45,950 nt of DNA from Planctomycetota bacterium (lineage in GTDB: Bacteria > Planctomycetota > PLA2), in NCBI GenBank assembly GCA_021776785.1, contig JAJFFF010000001.1, forward strand, positions 251,129-297,078. The letters run 5' to 3'. Position 1 is the first letter of the stretch. The number at the start of each line of letters is the position of its first letter. Of this stretch, positions 16,181 through 24,249 are shown piece by piece. The notes beneath the pieces were generated by a model, which was given only the letters and a program-made list of their open reading frames with translations, did not search any database and had not been told where the DNA came from. The position numbers were made by a program, and so were the translations under genes.

Positions 16181-19042
16181 TTACTTGCTGTCTTCCGGCT
16201 TCGCGGACGCTTCTTCGACCGGCGGCGTGATGATCGGGATCGCGGTTCCGTGGGGCACACCATCCGCGTCGAGCCAACCGGTCAGAATGATTCCGATGCC
16301 CGGTGTCGGATTCGTGAGTCGGTCGATGATGTCGAACCCGAGCGGTCCCGAGAGATCCTCTTGGTTCGATCCGCTACGCAACACTGTGCCGACGCCGGGC
16401 TCCAGCAGCGCATGGTTCGCCGATCCGGTCGGGCGACCTTGCTCGTCAACCACACGGTCGAGGTTGTAGCGAACACGATCCATGAACGTGGCCGGGTCGA
16501 ACGTGTCGGCCGGCGCTTCGACGCAGCCCTTGCGATCGCTATCCTGATCCAGCGGGTTGATCGGGCAACCTTCCTCGTCGAAGAGGAAGAGCCCGCTCCC
16601 GAGGCCAGCGACCGCGTGCACGAACAGAGGCGAGTTCATGTCGTTGCCGGTGTTGCGACCGAAGTGTTCCGCCAATGTTTCGAACGGCGGCAAGAGGTCG
16701 TAACGGTTGGATGACATCGCCGTACGGAATTGCGCGTACAGATCGCCGTACGTGTCCAAGCCCTCCTGCGTGAGGTGACACGCCACACAGTAGCGCGGTC
16801 CCTCGTACTGAGGCTCTTCGCTCTCCGGATCCTGCGGCACCGGTGTGACCCGACCGCGGATGGAGTGTGCGAGCATGGCGTTGTGTCCCAGCGACGGATG
16901 CGGGTTGTCCTCGGTCGGATTGTTCCCGTTGAGGTTTCGATCCGTGAACGCGAACGTCTTCGAGAAGACACCGCGTCGATCGCGCCACTGGAAGAACACT
17001 TTCGTGTTCGAACTCGTCTGCGTGATCTTGTTGCGAGAGTTCACGCCGAGCTGGAAGAAGATCGGCGACTGGTACACGAAGTCCGCATTGCGTTCTTCGA
17101 AGACGATGTTCTCGCCCGTGATGTTAGAGAAGTTGTTGTTGCGGTCGAACTCACCCTCGAGGTGACAACCCATGCAGGTGTTGGTCCAAGAGGAGTGACA
17201 CGACGCACAGTCCATGTTGTCGCCGTGCTTGAAGTTCGTCGGATCCGCCAACGGGTCTTGCACAGGACCGCGCCCCGTCGCGGCGTTGCCGTCGTTGCGG
17301 CCCATCGCGTACGAGGCCTTGTGTGAGAACACGGCGCGCTGCGTAAACGGGTTGACCTTTTGGTTGTCGACGATCGTGTCCCGCGTTTGCGGGAGATAGT
17401 GACGGCGGCCGGTGAGGCGACTGTACATGAAGTACTCGTCGCCTTCCTTGACGACGTGCGGCAACGAGTTGCCGTGATCGTCCTTGCCGATCAGCTGTTG
17501 CGTGCCGTTGTGGCTGCGGCCCGTCTCGACGACGGCGTAGTCTTCGGTCGAGCCGTGACAGCTCTCGCAGCGAATCGCGACACTCTGGTTCATGCGACTG
17601 TTGATCTTTTCGGTGCCGGGTTGGCTCGGAGCGCCGCCATGAAGGTCGTAGCTGCCGTGGCAGTCGATACAACCCATGCCCGCCTCGTAGTGAACATCGG
17701 GCGGCGTATCGTCGCGACCGTCGTCGTCGTAATCCTCGCGCAGGATGTATTGATTGGCGTTGCGGCCATTAAACGTTCGGTTCCGAATCACCGGGTCGAA
17801 CAGGCGCGTATCGTTGCGCGTCGATGTCCAGTTCTCGCGGTCCGGTTGGATCGGGTACTGCACGCCGCGGCGCAAGTCTTCATTCTGATCGAGGCGAATG
17901 CCCCAGTACTGCATCACGGTTCGGTTTGAACCCTGGTGGCAGCCGGCGCATGCGTAGTCGTCGATACCCTCGACAAACTCGCCGCTCGGAAGCGTTTGCG
18001 CTTTCGAGATGATCAAGTGGCGGCGTACGTGGGGGAGTTCAGGTTCGTCGATGTCGTCAACGTCGACCGGCTCCTCGCGGTTCATGTTCGGGTCGCTGTG
18101 CGTCGAACGACCGGACAGGCTCTTCGGCATGTGACAGGCGGCGCAGCCCGACCCGCGGAAGTCGCCGTAGCGGTTGTTCGCGCCCGCGCTTCCAAGGTGA
18201 CAGTCGCCGCACGTGAACGCGATCTGCTCGTGGTACAGGTTCGCCAGCGGTGAGCCCGAGACGACGGTTCCGTCCGCGCGCTGCCACTGGTCGAGAGATG
18301 CCGCAGCGTATGCCTCTTCGTTGTCGTCGATCTCGTTTTCACCCTCCGCGTTGCGGCGGGAGTAGACCGGGAACTCGATGAGGCGTGCGACCTGGCCGAT
18401 GCCGGACGGCGTGAACGACGAGTCGGTCACGGCGCGGAATCCCATGTCGGCGGCCGTCTTCTGATAGAGGTCGCGGCTTTCCGGGACCTTGTTTTCAACA
18501 CCGATCGCGTACATCGCACCGGAGAAGATTCCGGTCTCGGTCGCGAGCGGGCTTTTGAGGACGTTCTCGACGTGGGGTTCGTGGCACTGTCCGCAGGCGC
18601 GTCCCTGGCCGACGACGCGCAGATCGCTCGGGTTCACAAACTGGAGATAGTCGATGGCGGTGTAGTTCACGCCATCGACTTCGTAGTCGTCGAGCTTGTC
18701 AATTCCGGTCAGCGTGAGGCGGTTGAAATACGCCCGCCGGTTTTGCTCCCAGAATGCGCGATCACCAATCTCGGGCGGCGCGGGAACGTGGCTGGTTGCC
18801 TTGTCCGTGCCGGTGGGATCGCCGCCGTGGCAATCGGTGCAAGAAAGGTCGTCGGCGCCCGCGAACGGGTGCGGATTCTCCATGCCGGGACCCGCGTAGT
18901 CGTCCTTGTTGGAGCCGTTGTGGCACAACATGCACGACTCCGATTGCGAGTTCGCAGTTTGCTCACGTGCGCCGGAATCCACACACGCTGCTAGCGCAGC
19001 CAGCATGAACATGCCCAGCAAGTGGCCTGTTCGTCTCACCAT
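16181..19042 (-). CDS. Outer-membrane/surface lipoprotein multihaem cytochrome c (11 haems)
   Basis: The start at 19042 gives a lipoprotein signal MVRRTGHLLGMFMLAALAAC (lipid Cys20); the longer frame upstream has no signal. The 953-residue product has 11 CXXCH haem-attachment motifs from CMLCH (37-41) to CVACH (about 752-756). Spacing is wide (about 65 residues per haem), so there is much non-haem structure. The last ~200 residues contain no haem and hold GLGSGLFLFDEEGC. As a lipidated multihaem protein encoded with a beta-barrel protein and other cytochromes, it is the best candidate for the surface terminal reductase or oxidase, the role of MtrC/OmcA in Shewanella. Sequence membership of that family is not claimed. 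It is separated from the upstream operon by a 703-bp gap with element 3. Confidence 0.86.
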   Translation of the reverse strand: MVRRTGHLLGMFMLAALAACVDSGAREQTANSQSESCMLCHNGSNKDDYAGPGMENPHPFAGADDLSCTDCHGGDPTGTDKATSHVPAPPEIGDRAFWEQNRRAYFNRLTLTGIDKLDDYEVDGVNYTAIDYLQFVNPSDLRVVGQGRACGQCHEPHVENVLKSPLATETGIFSGAMYAIGVENKVPESRDLYQKTAADMGFRAVTDSSFTPSGIGQVARLIEFPVYSRRNAEGENEIDDNEEAYAAASLDQWQRADGTVVSGSPLANLYHEQIAFTCGDCHLGSAGANNRYGDFRGSGCAACHMPKSLSGRSTHSDPNMNREEPVDVDDIDEPELPHVRRHLIISKAQTLPSGEFVEGIDDYACAGCHQGSNRTVMQYWGIRLDQNEDLRRGVQYPIQPDRENWTSTRNDTRLFDPVIRNRTFNGRNANQYILREDYDDDGRDDTPPDVHYEAGMGCIDCHGSYDLHGGAPSQPGTEKINSRMNQSVAIRCESCHGSTEDYAVVETGRSHNGTQQLIGKDDHGNSLPHVVKEGDEYFMYSRLTGRRHYLPQTRDTIVDNQKVNPFTQRAVFSHKASYAMGRNDGNAATGRGPVQDPLADPTNFKHGDNMDCASCHSSWTNTCMGCHLEGEFDRNNNFSNITGENIVFEERNADFVYQSPIFFQLGVNSRNKITQTSSNTKVFFQWRDRRGVFSKTFAFTDRNLNGNNPTEDNPHPSLGHNAMLAHSIRGRVTPVPQDPESEEPQYEGPRYCVACHLTQEGLDTYGDLYAQFRTAMSSNRYDLLPPFETLAEHFGRNTGNDMNSPLFVHAVAGLGSGLFLFDEEGCPINPLDQDSDRKGCVEAPADTFDPATFMDRVRYNLDRVVDEQGRPTGSANHALLEPGVGTVLRSGSNQEDLSGPLGFDIIDRLTNPTPGIGIILTGWLDADGVPHGTAIPIITPPVEEASAKPEDSK

Positions 19043-19257
19043 CCTCGACCTTTTCTTTGTCCGCCCCGCACGGGCTGAGGGCCCCTCCCAAGGGGCCGTA
19101 TGTAAATGGGTATCACTCCAATCGGCGGTCCGGCTGCGAAACCCGCGAGCAAAAAGCGGAAGCGACACACAAACGTCCCAAAAGCGGACCAAAGCACACC
19201 CCAATCAAGAGTCCCGGCAAAAAGAACCCCGATACGGAAGTCTGAACGGGACTCTGA
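19043..19257 (-). promoter_or_regulatory. Leader of 11-haem gene with a 7-bp hairpin
   Basis: A perfect hairpin at 19080-19097 (GGCCCCT/AGGGGCC, 4-nt loop) lies about 38 bp before the start codon on the transcribed strand. GAAAAGGTCGAGG just before the ATG supplies a ribosome-binding site. The region beyond is A/C-rich on the plus strand up to element 3. No convincing -35/-10 pair was found. The hairpin could be a leader structure or the end of a read-through transcript. Confidence 0.4.
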
Positions 19258-19561
19258 ACGGGACCACTTCTCCGCTTGATCGTCTATAATCTCTTGCTGT
19301 TAAAGAGGTTATGCGATCGTCGTGCGGGATTTTTCGCGCACCGACCTGGGTTTGACGACACCGACCGAACTCCAAGTGGCTTGGGCCCAGTGGCTACTGA
19401 TCGGGCTGTGCGCGCCGGCGAACGTCGCTCCTGGCCGTCGGGAAGGGCACGGCGCGCCCTGCTCGTATGGCCGCCGGGTGCGCGAAAAATCCCGCACCGG
19501 TACGCTCTAACTATTTGAAAAAAAAGAGCTTACAGAAGGAAGGGCGGAGAAGTGGTCCCGT
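19258..19561. repeat. Nested palindromic element, copy 3 (divergent)
   Basis: The 18-bp terminal inverted repeats are perfect: 19258-19275 with 19544-19561 (ACGGGACCACTTCTCCGC). Inner repeats of 21 bp are also perfect: 19322-19342 with 19477-19497, each itself a GTGCG...CGCAC hairpin. A T-run and CTGTAAG occur in the right arm on the minus strand, and CTCTTGCT with AT-rich sequence in the left arm. The left end is a tandem duplication of TCTGAACGGGA. The layout matches copies 1 and 2, but the terminal sequence and central part differ. It lies between the 7-haem and 11-haem cytochrome genes, both on the minus strand. Confidence 0.8.
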
Positions 19562-19745
19562 ATATGGTCTTTGCCGATGTGTGTATTGGGTGGGTCGACG
19601 TTTGCGCGGCGGATCCTGCGCGTGAGCGGCTTAAGTTGCTATTTTGCAATGGGTTATGTGGCTTTGAGCCGGGACCCAGTCCCCCTTCGAAACGGTCCCC
19701 TCGGTGCGGTCGCGTCATCGGTCCGGGGGCCGCTTGGGGGTTTGC
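19562..19745. other. Gap between element 3 and the 7-haem gene
   Basis: No gene or clear terminator was seen. The sequence is G/T-rich on the plus strand, mirroring the A/C-rich flank on the other side of element 3. Confidence 0.4.
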
Positions 19746-20414
19746 TTAGCGGGCTCTTCTTTGGTTTTGTTGGATGGTTGCCTGCTCCCACTTAGTCGGG
19801 ATGTGGCACCGGTCGCAGTTGTCCACCCAGCCCAGCGGAATGTGCGGCGGGTTCGCCGTGTTCGCAAGGTCTTGGGTGTGGCACGTCAGACACTCGGTAT
19901 CGACCGGCAAGAAGTTTCCGACCGTGGCGCCCGGATGGCACTGATGGCAAGCGACCAACGCGTGACCACCCGTCAGCGGGAAGCGTGTGAGGTTGTGCTT
20001 CGCGATCAGGCCGGTCGGCTCCCACGTCGATTCGTTGTGGCACGTGGCGCACGCGCGCCCGAGATCGCCCTGGTGGACATCCTCGTGGCAACCCGCGCAA
20101 CCCTTCGCCTGGAACACAGCGACCGGGCCGCGGTCGTTGTGGCAGCGAAGGCACTGAGCGTCGCCGTGCGCGCCGTTCAACGCAAAGCCGGTCTCCTTCT
20201 TGTGATCGAAAGAGAAGTCATGCACGAGGCGGTTCCACGTGTTGCCGACATGGCAAATCGTGCAGTCGGCGGGAAACGAGTCGTGGGGCAGGACGGGACC
20301 GAGCCCAGCCCACCAACGGTGCCGAGCGCCGCGCACAAGCCGCTGGCTCACGCACGCCCCGGCAAGCAGAACGAACGCGACAAAGAAAACAAGAGAGGTT
20401 TTCGGGATACGCAT
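19746..20414 (-). CDS. Lipoprotein multihaem cytochrome c (7 haems)
   Basis: The 222-residue product has an N-terminal lipoprotein signal (LVFFVAFVLLAGAC) and seven CXXCH motifs: CTICH, CLRCH, CAGCH, CATCH, CHQCH, CLTCH and CDRCH. Spacing is tight and there are extra His residues that could be distal ligands, as in class III-type cytochromes. Repeats such as GGHALVACHQCH and NGAHGDAQCLRCH resemble those in the 23-haem protein, which suggests common ancestry. Its ATG lies 11 bp after the stop of the beta-barrel gene, with AGGA upstream, so it belongs to the same operon. It is probably lipid-anchored at the outer membrane, passing electrons into or out of the barrel conduit. Confidence 0.88.
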   Translation of the reverse strand: MRIPKTSLVFFVAFVLLAGACVSQRLVRGARHRWWAGLGPVLPHDSFPADCTICHVGNTWNRLVHDFSFDHKKETGFALNGAHGDAQCLRCHNDRGPVAVFQAKGCAGCHEDVHQGDLGRACATCHNESTWEPTGLIAKHNLTRFPLTGGHALVACHQCHPGATVGNFLPVDTECLTCHTQDLANTANPPHIPLGWVDNCDRCHIPTKWEQATIQQNQRRAR

Positions 20415-20425
20415 CGTCTCGATTC

Positions 20426-22198
20426 CTAAAAGCGCCGTTGCACAGTGAAGCCTAGCGTCCAGTTGATCTCGGTGTCGTAGCTAACGACCTCGACATAGCT
20501 TGAGAGGTCCCACCGCGACTCGAAATAGAACTGCGTGCTGAAGCGCACCCTGTGTTGAATGAGATCGTCCACATCGGGCGGAAAGTCCAGTAGGTGGTGG
20601 TTCGCGACCTCGTAAAGGACATCCCACCGCGCCCGTACGCCCTGACGCCCAAAGGTGACCCGGAAACCGAACGTATCCTCGAACTGGCCCGCCGTGGCAA
20701 ACGCCGTGATATCGCCGCGCAGCCGCCGGAACGGAAAGTCGCGGATCTCGAACCCGAACTCTCCAGCTCCGCCTGCCTGGTCCTCGTCGTCCCAGATGCG
20801 GCCGTGGGTGTGCGCGCGCATGCGGTCATTGAAATCCCACCAGAACTCGACGGAAAGGCGGTCCAAGCGGTTCGCGTCGATCTCAGCGGCGAGCAACGGC
20901 AAGAATTCGTTCCGCAAGAGCTCCGGGAACGCGAGATGCAGGAACGTGATGTTGACGCCGCTCCCGTTGTCCCACCGGCGCCGCGCTTGCAAGATCGCCT
21001 GCGTGAGTTCCAAGCCCGAGCCCTTAATGTCGTCTCCACCGGTGTAGAGATCGATCCAAAGCGTGCCGTGGAGATCCCACGCGCCACGATGGTAGTGACT
21101 CTTTAACAAGATGAGATCCCGATCGGGCTCGCCGTTGTGCCACGTTTTCTGAAAGCCGATCGTGGCCGAGAAGTTCTCCTCCAAGTCAGCGATCCAGCGA
21201 TAGAAGACGGAGAACGAAAAGTCCTCGAGCGTATCGAAGTCATCGGTGGGCGTGGGCAAGAACCCGATGCTCGCACCGAAGCGATGCCCTTTCGCGTTGC
21301 GCTTCGACCACTCGAACCCATCGATCACGCCGAACTCGGGCACCGCGTGGTGGAGGAAGCGACCGGCCTCCCAGCGCACCGGCTCGAAACGCGTACCGCC
21401 CACGGCATAGGACGCGCGCCGAACCAAAAGATCAACGCCGAACTGATCGCTCGTCTCCGTGCGGAAGTTCATCTCCGTGTTGAACCGAATGCGCCCGCCG
21501 CGCTTGAATAGGTTTTCGAGCAAGATGTCGGTGCCGATTCGGAACAGCGACGCGTCGAACTCACTGTCGATGCTCGTGATCGCACCGATCGCATACGCGC
21601 GCCCCGAGTACTTCGGATCGCGCGCGTTGGGACGAACCGGACGCACCTCGGCAAGGAGCGGTTTGCCCTTCTTGTAGTTCTCGTCTTTGTTCTTCCAATC
21701 CGGATGATCCTTCGCGCGTACGTCGTCGGGATCTTCAATCACCTCGACGTCCTCGCCCTCGGTCGGCTTGCCGGTGCCGCCCGCGCCGTCCCCGCCGGAG
21801 CCGTCGCCCGCGCCGTCGGGGTTGTCGGGGTCGTCGGGGTCGTCGGGGTCGTCGGGGGCATCGGGGTCGGGCTCATCCGCGGCCAAGCGAGCCCGCGGAA
21901 TCAACACCTCGCCGCGGGTTCCCGCGTCCGGCTGAAACTTCGGATCGTCGATGCGGACGAACGCCGTCCGGTCTTTGACATCGCTTACGCTTCCGCGGAA
22001 GACACCGCCTTGGCGGGGGAAAAACTCGACCGTGTCTCCGACTTCTAATCCGTCGCGACTGCCGCGGTCCACGGCGGCGCCCGTCGGGTCGGAAGAAACG
22101 ACACGCAATACGATTCGCTCAAAGTCGTCCTCGCCAGCCCCGATGGGGACAGCAAGGAACAACGTCATCGCGATCCATGTTTTGATTCGCGCGTTCAC
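20426..22198 (-). CDS. Outer-membrane beta-barrel protein of a porin-cytochrome conduit
   Basis: The GTG start at 22198 overlaps the TGA of the 23-haem gene (GTGA), implying coupled translation. The 590-residue product has a signal peptide, a small beta-rich region (about 25-95, with VDRGSRDGLEVGDTVEFF), then a linker of Asp/Pro triplets encoded by the tandem repeat at 21815-21868. About 440 residues of alternating amphipathic strands follow. The C-terminus, FTVQRRF, ends in Phe as expected for a BAM-recognised barrel. Fold and position between multihaem cytochrome genes match the MtrB/PioB role: an insulating sleeve carrying a cytochrome across the outer membrane. No sequence homology to MtrB was tested. 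Confidence 0.8.
   Translation of the reverse strand: MNARIKTWIAMTLFLAVPIGAGEDDFERIVLRVVSSDPTGAAVDRGSRDGLEVGDTVEFFPRQGGVFRGSVSDVKDRTAFVRIDDPKFQPDAGTRGEVLIPRARLAADEPDPDAPDDPDDPDDPDNPDGAGDGSGGDGAGGTGKPTEGEDVEVIEDPDDVRAKDHPDWKNKDENYKKGKPLLAEVRPVRPNARDPKYSGRAYAIGAITSIDSEFDASLFRIGTDILLENLFKRGGRIRFNTEMNFRTETSDQFGVDLLVRRASYAVGGTRFEPVRWEAGRFLHHAVPEFGVIDGFEWSKRNAKGHRFGASIGFLPTPTDDFDTLEDFSFSVFYRWIADLEENFSATIGFQKTWHNGEPDRDLILLKSHYHRGAWDLHGTLWIDLYTGGDDIKGSGLELTQAILQARRRWDNGSGVNITFLHLAFPELLRNEFLPLLAAEIDANRLDRLSVEFWWDFNDRMRAHTHGRIWDDEDQAGGAGEFGFEIRDFPFRRLRGDITAFATAGQFEDTFGFRVTFGRQGVRARWDVLYEVANHHLLDFPPDVDDLIQHRVRFSTQFYFESRWDLSSYVEVVSYDTEINWTLGFTVQRRF
21815..21868. repeat. Six 9-bp tandem repeats (GTCGGGGTC type), G-quadruplex-prone
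   Basis: Six 9-bp units encode the Asp-Pro-rich linker of the barrel protein on the minus strand. The plus strand has six runs of four or more G separated by loops of 4-5 nt, which fits a G-quadruplex motif in the template strand. Unit number could vary by slippage without breaking the frame. Confidence 0.85.
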
Positions 22199-24249
22199 CG
22201 TCCACTCCTCTTGCGTCTGCGTAAGGGGTTGTTGTGGGAGCCGTGGCAGTCGGCACAGGTCGTCCCGAGCGGTCGATACCGCACGGCGACTTTCCCGTTG
22301 ATGCGCTCCTTCTTGTGGCACTCCGCGCAATCCAGTGCGCCGTGCGTTTTGTCCAAGCGGAAGCGCGAGTCGAAGTTGTGGCGGAACGTTAGATCCGCGA
22401 AACTCGACGCGCTGCGATGGCAGCTCTCACAATCGTTGTTCTTTCGTTTTTCGAATTGACCCGCGTGCGGGTCGCTGTGGCAATCGGCGCACCGGTTGCC
22501 CTTGGCGCGGTTCCAAGTCCGCCCCGTCTTGTCGGGCCGGCGGCGCGGCTTGTGGCAGCTCGCGCAATCGGTCCGCGCGTGCGCACCCTCCAGCAGGAAA
22601 CCGGTCCACGTCCCGTGCTCGAACCCGTCTGGGAACGAGCGGAACGATGTCTCGATGTGGCAACGCGCGCAGCCCTCCTTGCCGTTCACGCTCTGCGGCA
22701 GATCCTTTTTGTCGAACTGCTTGTCGTGGGGATCCTTGTGGCACGTCACGCAGCCCGTGTACTTGCCGAAGTGATCGGACACGCGCCCCAGCGTGCGTCC
22801 GTTCGCGTCGGGCAACTCACCGCGCGGATGACACGTCTCGCAACTCGCTTGCGCATGAGCGCCGGCGATGGCGAACGTGGTCCACTTCCCGTGATCGAAT
22901 GTGCCGAGCAGATCCCGAAACGTCGTGGACTTGTGGCACACGGAGCAAAGGCCGTGCTCCTTGCCGGCGGCTTCTTTGTCGTGGTGATCGAACGCACCGC
23001 GATGGACATCGCGGTGACAGCTCGCGCAATCGCTGTTCAATCCGCGGAACAAGCGCGCCTCGTTCCGTTTTGGTTCGACATGACAGTCGTTGCAGTCGGT
23101 TTTTACGTGCGCGCCTTCCAGCGGAAGGCCGGCGCTCTTGTGCGACCGCACCGTAAACGTATGGGGCGTGAACTCCGTGCGGCTGTGGCAATCGACGCAC
23201 CCGTTGGGCGCGAGCGGACTCTCCAGGAACTGGCTCAGATGCACGTCCTCATGGCACGCGATGCAGTCGTCAGCTTGGCGACCGGGATAGCGCTCGACAA
23301 ACGTCTCAAGCTCCGGCTTGTGGCACTCCGCGCACGTGACGTCGTGGTGGGGGATCGCGAGCGGGAAATCGCTGCCGCCGTGCTGATCGACGGTAACCGT
23401 CAGTCTTTCGTCGCGGAACGTCTCGTGCTCGAACTTGTGACAGACGACGCAACTCGCCGGCTCCGCAAGCGCCGCCATCGAAGCGGTTGTGGCGACAAAC
23501 GGCTTGCTGTGCGGTGACTCATGACAGTCCATGCACTGCCGCGGGTTCGCACGAACGTGCCCGAGCTTCTCCAACGCGTGATCGGAGTCGTCGGCGTGGC
23601 ATGCGCGGCAAGACATGTCCGCGTGCCCGCCGATCAGTGGCAGGAATTTGTCGTGGCCGTCGGAGCCCAGTTCCTCCCAAGACTTCTGGGAGTGGCACTC
23701 GACGCACGAGAACACCATCTTGCCCTCGTGGGGGTCCTCGTGGCATGAAGCGCAGTCTTTGTCGAGTCCGAGGAAGCGACGTTCGCCCTCCGGCAACACG
23801 TCGATGTCCGCGTTCTTGTGGCACTCGGTGCAGTCCAACTCGAGATGCTTGCCGTCCATCGCGAACCGGATTTTTTTGTGGTCAAACGTCTCGCGGTCCG
23901 CGCCCGCCGCCATGAACGACTGGTCGTTCACCATCTGGAACGCGTCTCCGTGATGATCGGAGTGGCAGACCGCGCAACGGTTCGCTTCGGCGGGCTCCAT
24001 GATGCCGTGCAGGCCCGAACGCGCCTTCATCTGCTGCGCGATCGGTTTGTGACACTCCAAGCAAGACTCGGTCATTTCGCCGAAGAAACCACCGTGACAG
24101 TCCGCGCACTTGCCGGCGCCGTTGAGCGCCGCGTGGGGGGCCGCGAGCGCGCCCGGCGACGTGCGCCCCAGCGAGCCGATGGCCAAAACGAGAACAAGCG
24201 CGGTCGAAGCCACGCCAATCCAAAGTCGCGGGTTGCGCCAGCGGCTCAC
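22195..24249 (-). CDS. 23-haem periplasmic c-type cytochrome
   Basis: GTG at 24249 overlaps the TGA of the upstream oxidoreductase gene (GTGA). A hydrophobic N-terminal segment follows (WIGVASTALVLVLAIGS), which may be cleaved near ALAA or stay as an inner-membrane anchor. The 684-residue product contains 23 CXXCH motifs, about one per 28 residues, from CADCH near the N-terminus to CADCHGSHNNP near the C-terminus. Recurrent units of the form EGAHAxTDCxxCH point to repeated module duplication. Haem is presumably attached outside the cytoplasm by the CcsA/ResB system encoded nearby. Size and density suit a molecular wire across the periplasm, between the membrane oxidoreductase and the outer-membrane barrel. 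The stop overlaps the next start. Confidence 0.9.
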   Translation of the reverse strand: MSRWRNPRLWIGVASTALVLVLAIGSLGRTSPGALAAPHAALNGAGKCADCHGGFFGEMTESCLECHKPIAQQMKARSGLHGIMEPAEANRCAVCHSDHHGDAFQMVNDQSFMAAGADRETFDHKKIRFAMDGKHLELDCTECHKNADIDVLPEGERRFLGLDKDCASCHEDPHEGKMVFSCVECHSQKSWEELGSDGHDKFLPLIGGHADMSCRACHADDSDHALEKLGHVRANPRQCMDCHESPHSKPFVATTASMAALAEPASCVVCHKFEHETFRDERLTVTVDQHGGSDFPLAIPHHDVTCAECHKPELETFVERYPGRQADDCIACHEDVHLSQFLESPLAPNGCVDCHSRTEFTPHTFTVRSHKSAGLPLEGAHVKTDCNDCHVEPKRNEARLFRGLNSDCASCHRDVHRGAFDHHDKEAAGKEHGLCSVCHKSTTFRDLLGTFDHGKWTTFAIAGAHAQASCETCHPRGELPDANGRTLGRVSDHFGKYTGCVTCHKDPHDKQFDKKDLPQSVNGKEGCARCHIETSFRSFPDGFEHGTWTGFLLEGAHARTDCASCHKPRRRPDKTGRTWNRAKGNRCADCHSDPHAGQFEKRKNNDCESCHRSASSFADLTFRHNFDSRFRLDKTHGALDCAECHKKERINGKVAVRYRPLGTTCADCHGSHNNPLRRRKRSGR

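Noticed and set aside
16181..19042. Direct assignment of the 11-haem protein as MtrC or OmcA
   Set aside because: The role is similar by context, but haem number, spacing and the long haem-free C-terminus differ, and no homology search could be run.
19746..24249. Many TGGCAC strings resembling -24 sigma-54 boxes on the plus strand
   Set aside because: They are the reverse complement of Cys-His codons in CXXCH motifs and arise from coding sequence.
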